Shown here piece by piece: positions 7,434 through 15,521 of a stretch of DNA of 32,711 nucleotides. Numbering within the stretch: the first letter of the stretch is position 1; each line of letters opens with the position of its first letter. The notes under the pieces are model-generated. The model was given only the letters and a program-made list of their open reading frames with translations. It searched no databases and was not told the origin of the DNA. Source of the DNA: Actinomycetes bacterium (lineage in GTDB: Bacteria > Actinomycetota > Acidimicrobiia > Acidimicrobiales > Aldehydirespiratoraceae); assembly GCA_024276355.1 (NCBI GenBank), contig JAJRXJ010000079.1:1-32711 (forward strand). The letters are read 5' to 3'. The position numbers and the translations under genes were made by a program.

Positions 7434-8246
7434 CATGGGTCAGACCGGTGGGGGCCATGCGTACCTGTGCCAGCTTCAGACCGGGAACGGTGAAAGCGTT
7501 GTAGGCGACGATCGGGAAGCCGTCGAGCCCGATGGCCATGGAGGTGGCCCGTCCGACGTCGCCAACGGTGTCGAGAGCAATCGTGTTGGCTGCGGTACAG
7601 GACAGATCGATGCAGTGCGCGACCTTAGGTCCTTTGACGTCGCATCACGGTAGGCAATCGCCGCCAAGCCATCGAATCCAATGGCGATCGATGTGTACTG
7701 ACCCACCGAATTCAAGCCACCATCGTCGGCCGTCGCGGATGACGACGTGGTGCAGCTCATGTCGGCACAATGAACGACCACGAGGCTCCCGGCGGTGGCG
7801 TCCAGAGAGCTGATGATGGGAAACCCGTCGGCCCCGACGGCCAGTGACGAGTCCAGACCCACGTTGCCGGCGGTGAGCACGCTCGGGACGATCGGAGCCG
7901 TGGTACAGCAGGGGTTGGTGCACTTGGCGACCACAAGGTCATTGCTGAGATTGTTGAGGTAGCTCATGACGGGCAGGCCGTCGAGTGTGACCGCCACCGA
8001 GATGGACCACGCCAACCCCAGGGTCGTGTCAAGGTACGTCGGGGGCGATGTGGGTCCGCCGATCGCGTAGACCAACCGTGAGGAACCGCATCTCCAGGTC
8101 GTCCCGTCGTGGTAGGCAACCTCGCTCGTACTGCACGGAAGGCCTCCCAGTGTTTGTCCGAGACCATCGATTCGCGAGCCGAGGCCGGGAACGATCATCG
8201 CCAGTCCCACGATGATTGCCAGTGTTCGCTTCTTGCCGAGTTTCAT
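7429..8246 (-). pseudogene. Secreted Cys-containing repeat protein, frameshifted near 7625-7632
   Basis: From ATG 8246 the product begins MKLGKKRTLAIIVGLAMIVPGLG, a plausible signal peptide. Four imperfect repeats of about 50 residues follow, each with an S-x-A-x-G-x-DG-x-P-x-I-x-Y strand pattern then L-V-V-x-x-C-x-x-x-x-C-T, resembling blades of a beta-propeller. In the third repeat the frame breaks: after AYRDATSKDL the open frame gives a proline/serine-rich tail that stops at 7476, whereas moving one base restores VAHCIDLSCTAANTIALDTVG, then SMAIGLDGFPIVAYNAF and a stop at 7429. One missing base near 7625-7632 explains this. An alternative ATG at 8288, with GGAG five bases upstream, would place a ten-G tract inside the coding region. 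Function unknown; probably secreted. Either a recent pseudogene, a phase-variable gene or a sequencing error. Confidence 0.65.
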
Positions 8247-8256
8247 GATCGCGCAA

Positions 8257-8266
8257 CCCCCCCCCC
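8257..8266 (-). repeat. Ten-base G homopolymer at the start of the repeat-protein gene
   Basis: G10 on the coding strand, ten bases before the ATG at 8246, and in frame within the alternative reading frame from ATG 8288. Tracts of this length are slippage-prone in other bacteria. Depending on the true start it could change translation frame or the spacing and strength of the ribosome site. Confidence 0.6.
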
Positions 8267-8332
8267 AAGGCCCGTTTGGCGCGATCATCCAATCTCCATG
8301 GCCTTCGGGAGAACCCGGGGACCGAGATACGG

Positions 8333-9445
8333 TCAGCCGAGGGCGTCGAGCGGGTCGACGTAGGGCAGGGACTGTGAGGCCGCCACATGAGCCTCGGTCA
8401 CCTTGCCGTCGATCACGTTCAAACCACCAAGCAGGTGGGGATCATCGAGCATGGCCTGACGGGCACCCTTGTCGGCCAGTTCCAGCACGAACGGCAAGGT
8501 GACGTTGTTGAGCGCGTAAGTGGAGGTGCGCGGAACCGCGCCCGGCATGTTGGCCACGCAGTAGTGGACCACTCCGTCGACAACGAACGTTGGGTCGGAG
8601 TGGGTGGTGGCATGTGATGTCTCGAAGCAGCCGCCCTGATCGATGGCCACATCGACCAGGACCGAGCCCGGACGCATCCGCGACACCATCTCGGCGGTGA
8701 CCAACTTCGGCGCCTTGTCGCCCTTGACCAGAACGGCGCCGATCACCAGGTCGGCACCGAGCACCGCGTCTTCGATGGCACGCCGGGTCGAGTACACGGT
8801 CTGGAGTGCAGGTCCGAAACGTCGATCGAGCCTGTCGAGGGCATCGATGCTCCGGTCGATGACCGTGACGCGTGAACCGAGACCCACTGCCATCTCGATG
8901 GCGTTCTCTCCCACGACACCCCCACCGATCACGACGGTTGACGCCGGCGGCACACCCGGGACGCCTCCGAGAAGGAGGCCGGCGCCACCCTGCGGTGCCT
9001 CGAGGGCGTGGGCCCCGGCCTGAACGGACATCCGCCCGGCCACCCGCGACATGGGAGCCAGGAGGGGTAGCCCGCCGTTGGCGTCGGTGACGGTCTCGTA
9101 GGCGATGCAGGTGGCGCCGCTGTTGATCAGGTCGGTGGTCTGGGCGACGTCGGGCGCGAGGTGAAGATAGGTGAACAGCACCTGGTCGGGGCTCAACATG
9201 GCCCGTTCGTGGGCCTGGGGCTCCTTCACCTTGACGATCATCTCGGCCTGGTCCCAAACCTCCTCGGCGGTGGCCATGCGGGCCCCGGCGGCTTCGTAGG
9301 CAGCATCATCTGCACCTATGCCGATACCGGCGTCGTGGCCCACCACCACCTGGTGACCGTGGGCCACCAGCTCGTGGACGGCTGTCGGAGTGAGGCCCAC
9401 CCTCTGCTCGGCAACCTTCACTTCTTTCGGCGCACCGATGAGCAT
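8333..9445 (-). CDS. ald: Alanine dehydrogenase
   Basis: A 370-residue NAD-dependent enzyme interconverting L-alanine and pyruvate plus ammonia. The N-terminal [20 protein letters not shown] is the alanine dehydrogenase/PNT signature; the substrate-binding Lys lies in VKVKEPQ, the catalytic-region His in YLHLAP, and the NAD motif is [12 protein letters not shown], followed by an acidic residue in [28 protein letters not shown] is another diagnostic segment. Length matches the family (about 370). The start at ATG 9445 fits the conserved N-terminus; the longer upstream extension is not conserved in character. A short AAAGG lies 4 bases before the start, after a G7 run. It is divergent from an Lrp/AsnC regulator, the usual arrangement of ald with its alanine-sensing regulator AldR. 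Alanine from kynureninase could feed this enzyme (inference). Confidence 0.95.
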   Translation of the reverse strand: MLIGAPKEVKVAEQRVGLTPTAVHELVAHGHQVVVGHDAGIGIGADDAAYEAAGARMATAEEVWDQAEMIVKVKEPQAHERAMLSPDQVLFTYLHLAPDVAQTTDLINSGATCIAYETVTDANGGLPLLAPMSRVAGRMSVQAGAHALEAPQGGAGLLLGGVPGVPPASTVVIGGGVVGENAIEMAVGLGSRVTVIDRSIDALDRLDRRFGPALQTVYSTRRAIEDAVLGADLVIGAVLVKGDKAPKLVTAEMVSRMRPGSVLVDVAIDQGGCFETSHATTHSDPTFVVDGVVHYCVANMPGAVPRTSTYALNNVTLPFVLELADKGARQAMLDDPHLLGGLNVIDGKVTEAHVAASQSLPYVDPLDALG

Positions 9446-9523
9446 GACCTTTACCCCCCCAGAATCGACGTATCTGGATCTTAGGTGTGACGTCGGGCAA
9501 TAGGGGTGCGTAATATGGCGCTC

Positions 9524-9543
9524 ACATGCGTCTCCACGCATGT
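9524..9543. promoter_or_regulatory. Perfect 8-4-8 inverted repeat between ald and the Lrp gene
   Basis: ACATGCGT, CTCC, ACGCATGT in the 140-bp divergent region. It overlaps the upstream ATG (9526) of the Lrp frame and lies about 45-60 bases before the preferred GTG start. Candidate binding site for the Lrp/AldR-like protein, although Lrp-family sites are usually more AT-rich. A perfect-looking TAATAT box sits at 9511-9516 next to it. Confidence 0.45.
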
Positions 9544-9573
9544 TTCTGTACCCATCTGCCATCCGAGGATCGG

Positions 9574-9579
9574 AATATT
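9574..9579 (+). promoter_or_regulatory. -10 box AATATT deciding the Lrp start at 9586
   Basis: AATATT, six bases, GTG at 9586. This start places LLDATDRAIL at the very N-terminus, as in typical Lrp/AsnC proteins. The competing arrangement is TAATAT at 9511-9516 with ATG 9526, nine bases later. Confidence 0.5.
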
Positions 9580-9585
9580 GTGCGC

Positions 9586-10047
9586 GTGCTTCTTGATGCA
9601 ACCGATCGAGCCATCCTCAATGAGCTACAGCGAGACGGCCGAACCACCAATGCCGCTCTGGCGGAGAAGATCCACCTGTCCCCGTCGGCGTGCCTGCGTC
9701 GCGTTAGAAGCCTCGAGGATGCCGGTGTTATCGACGGCTATACGACCGTTCTCAACCGCACGGCCATCGGCCGGTCCACCACCGTGTTCGTCGAGGTGAG
9801 CCTCACGGGTCAACAAGAGGAGTTGCTCAGTGAGTTCGAGGCCGAGGTCGGTAACTGTCCCGAGGTGATGAGTTGCCATCTGATGGCCGGCATCGCCGAC
9901 TACGTGCTCTACGTGGTGGCCGACGATGTCGAGGACTACGAGCGGATCCACCGCACCCACCTGTCGAGGCTCCCGGGAGTGGCCCAGATCCGCTCGAGCT
10001 TCTCCCTGCGGGCGGTCTGCGAGAAGACCATCCACGAGCTCGCCTGA
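9586..10047 (+). CDS. Lrp/AsnC-family transcriptional regulator (AldR-like)
   Basis: From GTG 9586, 153 residues, the normal size for the family. The winged-helix DNA-binding domain covers about 1-60: LDATDRAILNELQRDGR, then NAALAEKIHLSPSACLRRVRSLEDAGVI. The C-terminal RAM ligand-binding domain follows (VFVEVSL onward, then VMSCHLMAGIADYVLYVVADDVEDYE), where Lrp proteins bind amino acids and form octamers. Being divergent from ald, it most likely controls that gene in response to alanine, as AldR does in mycobacteria; this is inference from position. Its 3' end faces the molybdenum enzyme gene with only nine bases between the two stop codons. Confidence 0.9.
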   Translation: MLLDATDRAILNELQRDGRTTNAALAEKIHLSPSACLRRVRSLEDAGVIDGYTTVLNRTAIGRSTTVFVEVSLTGQQEELLSEFEAEVGNCPEVMSCHLMAGIADYVLYVVADDVEDYERIHRTHLSRLPGVAQIRSSFSLRAVCEKTIHELA

Positions 10048-10056
10048 ACCGATCGT

Positions 10057-11238
10057 TCACATCAAGTACGACTCCGCGGTGGGCTTGAGAGGCCGGGCGT
10101 ACCACATGGGGCGGCGCAGACCGCCGGGTCCGGGTGCCGGCCGGGTGAGCGACAACCAGTCGCGGTAGGCCTCACGCGACTTGCCGGTGTCGACCACGAC
10201 ATCGCCGTACTCGTCGCCGTCATGGGCCGGGCCCACCCGTACCCTCTGATGCCAACACTGCATGCCGGAGATCGGATCGGGCTGCACACTGAACGTGAGA
10301 TTCTGGTGTACTCCGGCATCGCTCCACCAGATCCGGCCGGTGTCGGGGTCGTCGCTCTCGTAGGGGTTCACGCCTCCTTCGCGCCGGAGCCTCCACACAT
10401 GGCCATCCGATTCGCCCGACTCCTCTGAGGTGATGTCGGCCTGACCGTTGCCCCAGCTCTTGGCCTGGTCGGCACCCACCCGCCAACGCCCCATGTGGTG
10501 TGAAGCGGCCACGATGCCCGGACGGATCCCCTCGGTACGCCACGCGCTGATCACGAAGTGACCGATTCGAGTGGAGACACGAACCAGGCCCGACTCCTCG
10601 ATCCCCAGCTTCTCGGCGTCTGACGGGTGGATCCACAGCGGATGTCGGTGGCTGATCTCGTTGAGCCACTTGCTGTTGCCCGACCTCGTGTGTATGAGAG
10701 TGGGGATACGGAAGGTGGGAATCAGAATGCGCTCGTCGCCGTCCATGTCGAGGTCTTCCCAATGGACCTGTGAGGGAATCCAAGTGGGTGTGGCGTATTC
10801 CGGCCAGCCCCAATCAGCGATCGTCGAAGAGTAGAGCTCGAGCTTTCGGGACGGAGTCGGAAAGCCCTCCTTGGCCTCGCCGTCGACTTCAACTCCCGGA
10901 GATCCGTCGCCGAGGGGCGCCAGCTTCAATCCGGGCAGGTCGCCGGCCTCGCCGGACCAGGTGCCCGGTGTTCCCGGCTTGCGGTAAACCCCGGATTCGT
11001 CCTTGACGCAGCCCTCGAGTGCGGCCGGGTCGACCGGGCGTTCGTAGGGCTGATAGGTGTCGCCGGGAACCGCGAATGCACCGCGATCACGCATGAACTC
11101 GAGCGGTGCCTGGCCCGCTTTCTCCGCGGCCTCGGCCAGGCCCGGAACCGACTCGGCGAACATGGTGCCGTAATACTCATCAACCCCGAGCGGCTCGCCC
11201 GGGCGCTCGTCGCTCTCGACCCCCTTGCGTATCCCCAT
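10057..11238 (-). CDS. Molybdopterin oxidoreductase catalytic subunit, C-terminal part (split gene)
   Basis: A 393-residue frame directly following a TAG codon in the same frame as the upstream half. It supplies the rest of domain III and the molybdopterin-dinucleotide-binding domain IV of a bis-MGD enzyme: HTRSGNSKWLNEISHRHPLWIHPSDAEKLGI, then VRVSTRIGHF and IVAASHHMGRWRVG. The N-terminal MGIRKGVESDERPGEPLGVDEYYG reads as the interior of a domain, not as a natural protein start, so this is most simply the downstream piece of one enzyme. GAAGG lies four bases before the ATG (GAAGG-TTAG-ATG), so independent re-initiation is possible. It stays open for nearly 400 codons without further damage, so any inactivation is recent, or both halves are used as separate chains. 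Confidence 0.85.
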   Translation of the reverse strand: MGIRKGVESDERPGEPLGVDEYYGTMFAESVPGLAEAAEKAGQAPLEFMRDRGAFAVPGDTYQPYERPVDPAALEGCVKDESGVYRKPGTPGTWSGEAGDLPGLKLAPLGDGSPGVEVDGEAKEGFPTPSRKLELYSSTIADWGWPEYATPTWIPSQVHWEDLDMDGDERILIPTFRIPTLIHTRSGNSKWLNEISHRHPLWIHPSDAEKLGIEESGLVRVSTRIGHFVISAWRTEGIRPGIVAASHHMGRWRVGADQAKSWGNGQADITSEESGESDGHVWRLRREGGVNPYESDDPDTGRIWWSDAGVHQNLTFSVQPDPISGMQCWHQRVRVGPAHDGDEYGDVVVDTGKSREAYRDWLSLTRPAPGPGGLRRPMWYARPLKPTAESYLM

Positions 11239-12891
11239 CTAACCTTCGGGGTCGATCCTCCAGGAGAGATCGATCCAGAATTCGTTTTCCTCCCATACCT
11301 CGCCGGGGTTGTACTCGTGGGTGCGGCTCGCGGCACCCACGTCTTGCCCCTCCAGTTCGGCATACCTACGGAACACCGGCTGCCGGAATCCGATCCAGCG
11401 GCCGGCATGGGTCTCGAAGCTGGCCACATCGTGTCGCTCGGCGCCCACACCCATCGGCAGGACATAGTCGGCGAACCAGGATGTCTCCGACCACGTTGGC
11501 GTGAGGGCCACATGGCACTCGACCTTGCTCGGATCCCGCAGCGCTTCCATCCACGAGAATCCATCGGGATTGGTCCAGATCGGGTTGTAGACACGGCTGA
11601 AATAGGTGTCGATCCGGCCGCGGCCCTCGGCCAGAAAGTGGGGCAGAAGAATCGACATCTCGTGGTAGGCCAGCGGGTATTCCCTGGGCCAGCTCAGCTC
11701 GTTCCACCCCTCGAGAGGCGGAGCGCCCTTTGGGGCGGCGGGCTTGAACTTGTTCCAGCCGTTGCCGCTGGTACCGCCCTTGGTGGCCACCGATGCGGTC
11801 AGCACGTTCAGGAAGAACAGGCATCGGGCCGTCTGCCAGCCGCCGAGGTTTCCTGCTCCGGCGGCCCGCCAGTTGTGGGAGGCGAACTTGGTTGGGTGAC
11901 TACCGATGATCTCAGCGATCTCACGGATCTGCTCAGCCGGAACACCACACACGTGTTCGGCGCGCTCGGGCGTGTACTCGGCGTATTCATCGAGCCACGC
12001 CTGCTCCATCGACTCGAACTCACACGGCAGGTCGGGCCTCATCTTGTGCAGGTAGGTCTCCCAGTTGGTCCATCGCCTCACAAAGTCTCGTTGCCACATC
12101 CCGGACTCGATCAGGAGGCGGGCGATCGACAGGAGCAGGAACGGTTCGGTTCCAGGCCACGCCGGCAACCAGTGGTCAGCCTTGGAACCGGTGTTCGACA
12201 AACGAGGATCGACGCAGATCACGGTGGCGCCCTTGGATTGGGCCTCGATGATCCGCTGGGCATGGGGGTTGAAGTAGTGGCCGGCCTCCAGGTGAGCCGA
12301 GATCAGGAAGATCACCTCGGCATTGGCGAAATCGGATGACGGCCGATCGTGCCCCATCCACGACTGGTAGCCGATGCGGGCGTTGGATGAGCAGATGTTG
12401 GTGTGACTGTTGTGTCCGTCGACCCCCCATGCCTTCAACACCCGCTCGGTGTAACCGTCCTCGCCCGGACGCCCCACGTGATAGATGATCTCGTCCTTGC
12501 GGTCGTCGAGTATCGCCTTGCGGATTCGGGTGCCGATCTCATCGAGAGCGGTCTCCCACGAGATCCGCTCCCACTTACCGCCGCCGCGTTCACCAACACG
12601 CTTCATCGGGTACATCACCCGCTCGGGGTCGTACACCTGGTTGAGGGTGGCCGGGCCCTTCGCACAGTTGCGACCACGACTGGCCGGATGCTCGGGGTTG
12701 CCTTCGAACTTCTCGATCTTGCCGGTCGTCTTGTCGATGTAGGCCACGAGACCGCACGCTGCCTCGCAGTTGAAGCATGTGGTGGGCACCAGCGCGTAGT
12801 TGCGATCGACCTTTTCGGGCCAGGACGCGGCGTCGTTTTCGTGCCAATCGTGCCATTGATCATGAGGCGGGTAGCTGTGGAGATCGGTCAC
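11239..12891 (-). CDS. Molybdopterin oxidoreductase catalytic subunit, N-terminal part (ends at in-frame TAG)
   Basis: 550 residues from GTG 12891, which has AGGA six bases upstream and starts nine bases after the preceding gene's stop. It carries the Fe4S4 motif CFNCEAAC...NCAKG (C39, C42, C46, C76) and domains I to III of the DMSO reductase/bis-MGD superfamily: PERVMYPMKRVGERGGGKWERISWETALDEI, then NICSSNAR with C167 as possible Mo ligand, CVDPRLSNTGSKADHWLPAWPGTE, and HNWRAAGAGNLGG. It ends at TAG (11239-11241) right after WRIDPEG, while the same frame continues in the next feature; together they would make about 944 residues. No twin-arginine export signal is present, so the active site probably faces the cytoplasm. 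Substrate unknown: thiosulfate/polysulfide, oxoanion or organic substrates are all possible for such enzymes. Confidence 0.88.
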   Translation of the reverse strand: MTDLHSYPPHDQWHDWHENDAASWPEKVDRNYALVPTTCFNCEAACGLVAYIDKTTGKIEKFEGNPEHPASRGRNCAKGPATLNQVYDPERVMYPMKRVGERGGGKWERISWETALDEIGTRIRKAILDDRKDEIIYHVGRPGEDGYTERVLKAWGVDGHNSHTNICSSNARIGYQSWMGHDRPSSDFANAEVIFLISAHLEAGHYFNPHAQRIIEAQSKGATVICVDPRLSNTGSKADHWLPAWPGTEPFLLLSIARLLIESGMWQRDFVRRWTNWETYLHKMRPDLPCEFESMEQAWLDEYAEYTPERAEHVCGVPAEQIREIAEIIGSHPTKFASHNWRAAGAGNLGGWQTARCLFFLNVLTASVATKGGTSGNGWNKFKPAAPKGAPPLEGWNELSWPREYPLAYHEMSILLPHFLAEGRGRIDTYFSRVYNPIWTNPDGFSWMEALRDPSKVECHVALTPTWSETSWFADYVLPMGVGAERHDVASFETHAGRWIGFRQPVFRRYAELEGQDVGAASRTHEYNPGEVWEENEFWIDLSWRIDPEG

Positions 12892-12899
12892 GGTGCTTC

Positions 12900-14420
12900 C
12901 TAGCTGAGGGGGACGGACTGGCCGGCCCTGACGAATGCGTCTTCGTAGGCGAACATCCCGGCGAGAGCCGCCAAAGCGGCCGCGGCAGGTAGCGCCGACC
13001 CGGCGGTGTCGACGGCAAGTGCCGTGGCGACGGCGGCGATCGGCAGCAGCATCCCAACGATCACGCCGAACAGGAAACGGCCCCGGTACCTGCCCTTGAC
13101 CATCGAGTGGACGGCCAGTTCCACGTGGCGTGATCCGGCGTGGGTGATCTCCAGGGAGACCACTGCCAGGGAAACCGACGCTCCGCCGAGCAGCGCCCAT
13201 CTGACCGCCGTTGGATCGGGTACGGCCGCGAATACGTCGATCAGGGAGAAGACGGCACCGCCGGCGGTGACTGCCTGGGCAAGAAGCATCGGGAGCACGA
13301 GTGGCGACTGCCACAGGTCGCGACCCTCGCATTGCCCGAACAGGAACGCCGTGTAGCCGGCAGTGCCGGCGGCACCGAGGACAGCCGGTACGGCCAGCCA
13401 CTTCAACGACGTTGGCGAATCGACCAGACCCGCAATCCACCAGAGTGCCACGACAGCGGTGTTGGCCATCAGAATCCAGGCGCCCTTGACCAACCAGGAG
13501 CTGGAATTCCCCCGGGTGATCAGATAGTGGAAACGCGTGGGCTGCTTCAGGTCAGCCACCAACAGCACGCCGGTGATGGCCAGAAAAGCGCCGGCGACCA
13601 TGGGCGGGACCACTCCCACCACAGCCCGCTCAGAGGAATTTCCGAGCAGCACCAGTAGTGCGGCCACGAGCATCACTCCGGCCGCGATGGCCTTGGTGAC
13701 CAGGTATCCAGACACCTTCTCCTTCCAGGTCATCTGGTGGGGTGTGGTGTAGGCCGTGCGGGCGACGACTCCCGAATCGTCGATGCCGGTCGGAACGGTG
13801 GGATGTGCCGCCGTGGCGTCGGCCCAGATGAGCCCATCGGAGGCGATCGCAGTTCGTGTGGGGTCCAAGGACGCTTGGTCGGCCCCCCGGTAGAAGACCT
13901 TCGGCTTGGTGTTTTGCTCCGGTGAGCGAACAGAGACATCGGATCGACCGATGATGGCCGCCACCGGATCAAGTGGATTGTCGAAATCCGCGACCTTGAT
14001 CGCGTGGGTGGGGCACACGACGACGCACGACGGTTCGAGCCCGACCTCGATGCGGTGATTGCAGAAATTGCACTTGTTGGCGGTGTTGGTGGCCGGATTG
14101 ATGAATATGGCGTCGTATGGACAGGCATTCATGCACCCCTTGCAACCGATGCAGTTGGCGTCGTTGAAGTCGACCACTCCGTTGTCGGCACGAAACAGCG
14201 CGCTGGTCGGGCAGATCTTCATGCACGGAGCATCCTCACACTGGTTGCAGCGCATGACGGAGAAATGTCGGCTCACATTGGGAAACGAGCCGGTCTCGAT
14301 GTACTTCACCCATGTGCGGTTCACACCAAGTGGAACGTCGTGCTCGCTCTTGCACGCCACCGTGCAGGCGTGGCAGCCGATACACGAGTCGCTGTCGAGT
14401 AAGAATCCGAGCCTGGTCAA
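12900..14420 (-). CDS. Fused four-cluster ferredoxin and NrfD/PsrC membrane subunit
   Basis: A 506-residue fusion of electron-transfer and membrane-anchor subunits that are separate proteins in PsrBC, NrfCD and DmsBC. Residues 1-180 have four cysteine groups: CIGCHACTVAC (13-23), CNQCEDAPCMKICP, CIGCKGCMNACP, and CNFC...CVVVCP, enough for four Fe4S4 clusters. After a linker of about 60 residues come about eight membrane helices, from YLVTKAIAAGVMLVAALLVLL to the C-terminus, typical of NrfD, which exchanges electrons with menaquinone. Start is TTG at 14420, the only start before the first Cys, preceded by GGGGA. First gene of a three-frame operon with the molybdenum enzyme, driven by the promoter at 14451-14479. 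It would link quinone-pool electrons to the catalytic subunit. Confidence 0.9.
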   Translation of the reverse strand: MTRLGFLLDSDSCIGCHACTVACKSEHDVPLGVNRTWVKYIETGSFPNVSRHFSVMRCNQCEDAPCMKICPTSALFRADNGVVDFNDANCIGCKGCMNACPYDAIFINPATNTANKCNFCNHRIEVGLEPSCVVVCPTHAIKVADFDNPLDPVAAIIGRSDVSVRSPEQNTKPKVFYRGADQASLDPTRTAIASDGLIWADATAAHPTVPTGIDDSGVVARTAYTTPHQMTWKEKVSGYLVTKAIAAGVMLVAALLVLLGNSSERAVVGVVPPMVAGAFLAITGVLLVADLKQPTRFHYLITRGNSSSWLVKGAWILMANTAVVALWWIAGLVDSPTSLKWLAVPAVLGAAGTAGYTAFLFGQCEGRDLWQSPLVLPMLLAQAVTAGGAVFSLIDVFAAVPDPTAVRWALLGGASVSLAVVSLEITHAGSRHVELAVHSMVKGRYRGRFLFGVIVGMLLPIAAVATALAVDTAGSALPAAAALAALAGMFAYEDAFVRAGQSVPLS

Positions 14421-14432
14421 CTTTGTCCCCGA

Positions 14433-14448
14433 GTGCCGACGTCGGCAC
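14433..14448. promoter_or_regulatory. Perfect 16-bp palindrome downstream of the molybdenum-operon promoter
   Basis: GTGCCGACGTCGGCAC lies between the -10 box and the TTG start, spanning the expected transcription start. It fits a repressor operator or a 5' RNA hairpin. A second small palindrome, GTACGTAC, sits within the promoter itself. Confidence 0.55.
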
Positions 14449-14450
14449 GA

Positions 14451-14479
14451 AATGTACGTACTTTTGGGCCCGGGGTCAA
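14451..14479 (-). promoter_or_regulatory. Sigma70-like promoter of the molybdenum enzyme operon
   Basis: On the minus strand TTGACC (14474-14479), a 17-base spacer and TACATT (14451-14456). It starts 20 bases after the last gene of the tryptophan operon and makes the molybdenum operon a separate transcription unit. Confidence 0.65.
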
Positions 14480-14498
14480 GGACAACCGCTCACGAGAC

Positions 14499-15521
14499 TC
14501 AACTGCGGTCGTTCGCCCTGCTCAGGTCGAGCGCCACGTCGACAATCATGTCCTCCTGCCCGCCCACCATGCGTCGGCGTCCCAACTCCACCAGAATCTG
14601 GCGCGTGTCGAGGCCGTGGGCTTGGGCCGCCCTTTCGGCATGACGCAGGAAACTCGAGTAGACACCGGCGTAACCGATGCTGAGGGTTTCGCGGTCGACC
14701 CTCACCGGTCGGTCCTGGAGCGGACGCACCAGATCGTCGGCCGCGTCCATGAGGGCGAACAGATCGCAACCATGGTTCCAGCCCTCGAGATCGGCCACGG
14801 CCACGAAGGCCTCGAGGGGACAGTTGCCGGCACCGGCACCCATACCCGCCAACGAAGCATCGACGCGGCGGCAGCCCTCCTCCACCGCGATCACCGAATT
14901 GGCCACGCCCAGTGAGAGGTTGTTGTGAGCGTGAATACCGATCTCGGTCTCGGGGCCGAGGACATCCCGGTAGGCCCGGATGCGATCGCGCACCCCACCC
15001 ATGGTCAGTCGGCCTCCGGAATCGGTGACATACACGCAGTGGGCTCCGGCCGCCTCCATCCGCAGTGCCTGCTGAGCAAGTTCAACAGGGCCGCTCATGT
15101 GGGCCATCATCAGGAATCCGGACACGTCCATCCCCAGTTCCCGGGCCTTGGCGATGTGCTGGTCGGCGATGTCGGCCTCGGTGCAGTGGGTGGCCACCCT
15201 CACCGACGTGACACCAAGCGAGTGGGCCCTCTCGAGATCGGAGATGGTGCCGATTCCCGGCAGCAGCAGGGTGGTGAGAGCGGCATTCGAGATCACCGAC
15301 GCCACCTCTTCGATCCACTCCCAGTCGGTGTGGGACCCGAACCCGTAGTTGAAGCTTGATCCAGCCAGACCGTCGCCATGGGAGATCTCGATCGCGTCCA
15401 CACCGGCCGAGTCGAGGGCTCTGGCTATCGATCGGATCTGGGTTATCGAGTACTGATGGCCGATCGGATGCATCCCGTCGCGCAGGGTCACATCCTGCAG
15501 GTAGAGATCGGCCGCGGTCAT
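14499..15521 (-). CDS. 4-hydroxy-2-oxovalerate aldolase
   Basis: A 340-residue class II (metal-dependent) aldolase of the BphI/DmpG/MhpE family that cleaves 4-hydroxy-2-oxovalerate to pyruvate and acetaldehyde, the next-to-last step of meta-cleavage pathways (NbaI in the 2-nitrobenzoate/3-hydroxyanthranilate nomenclature). Seen: [17 protein letters not shown] with the catalytic Arg-Asp pair and a His, the [16 protein letters not shown] segment, the metal-binding HAHNNLSLG, and [24 protein letters not shown] overlaps the stop of the acetaldehyde dehydrogenase gene by four bases; the two enzymes normally form a channelling complex. It is the last gene of the ten-gene operon. Confidence 0.95.
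   Translation of the reverse strand: MTAADLYLQDVTLRDGMHPIGHQYSITQIRSIARALDSAGVDAIEISHGDGLAGSSFNYGFGSHTDWEWIEEVASVISNAALTTLLLPGIGTISDLERAHSLGVTSVRVATHCTEADIADQHIAKARELGMDVSGFLMMAHMSGPVELAQQALRMEAAGAHCVYVTDSGGRLTMGGVRDRIRAYRDVLGPETEIGIHAHNNLSLGVANSVIAVEEGCRRVDASLAGMGAGAGNCPLEAFVAVADLEGWNHGCDLFALMDAADDLVRPLQDRPVRVDRETLSIGYAGVYSSFLRHAERAAQAHGLDTRQILVELGRRRMVGGQEDMIVDVALDLSRANDRS

Noticed and set aside
9454-9460. C7/G7 run before alanine dehydrogenase as a second phase-variable tract
   Set aside because: Too short to slip often, and it lies outside the coding region at a position with an ordinary AAAGG ribosome site.
11239-11241. TAG in the molybdenum enzyme gene as a pyrrolysine codon
   Set aside because: Nothing in the window suggests pyrrolysine use, and the position is not an active-site residue. 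It is also not TGA, so selenocysteine is excluded.
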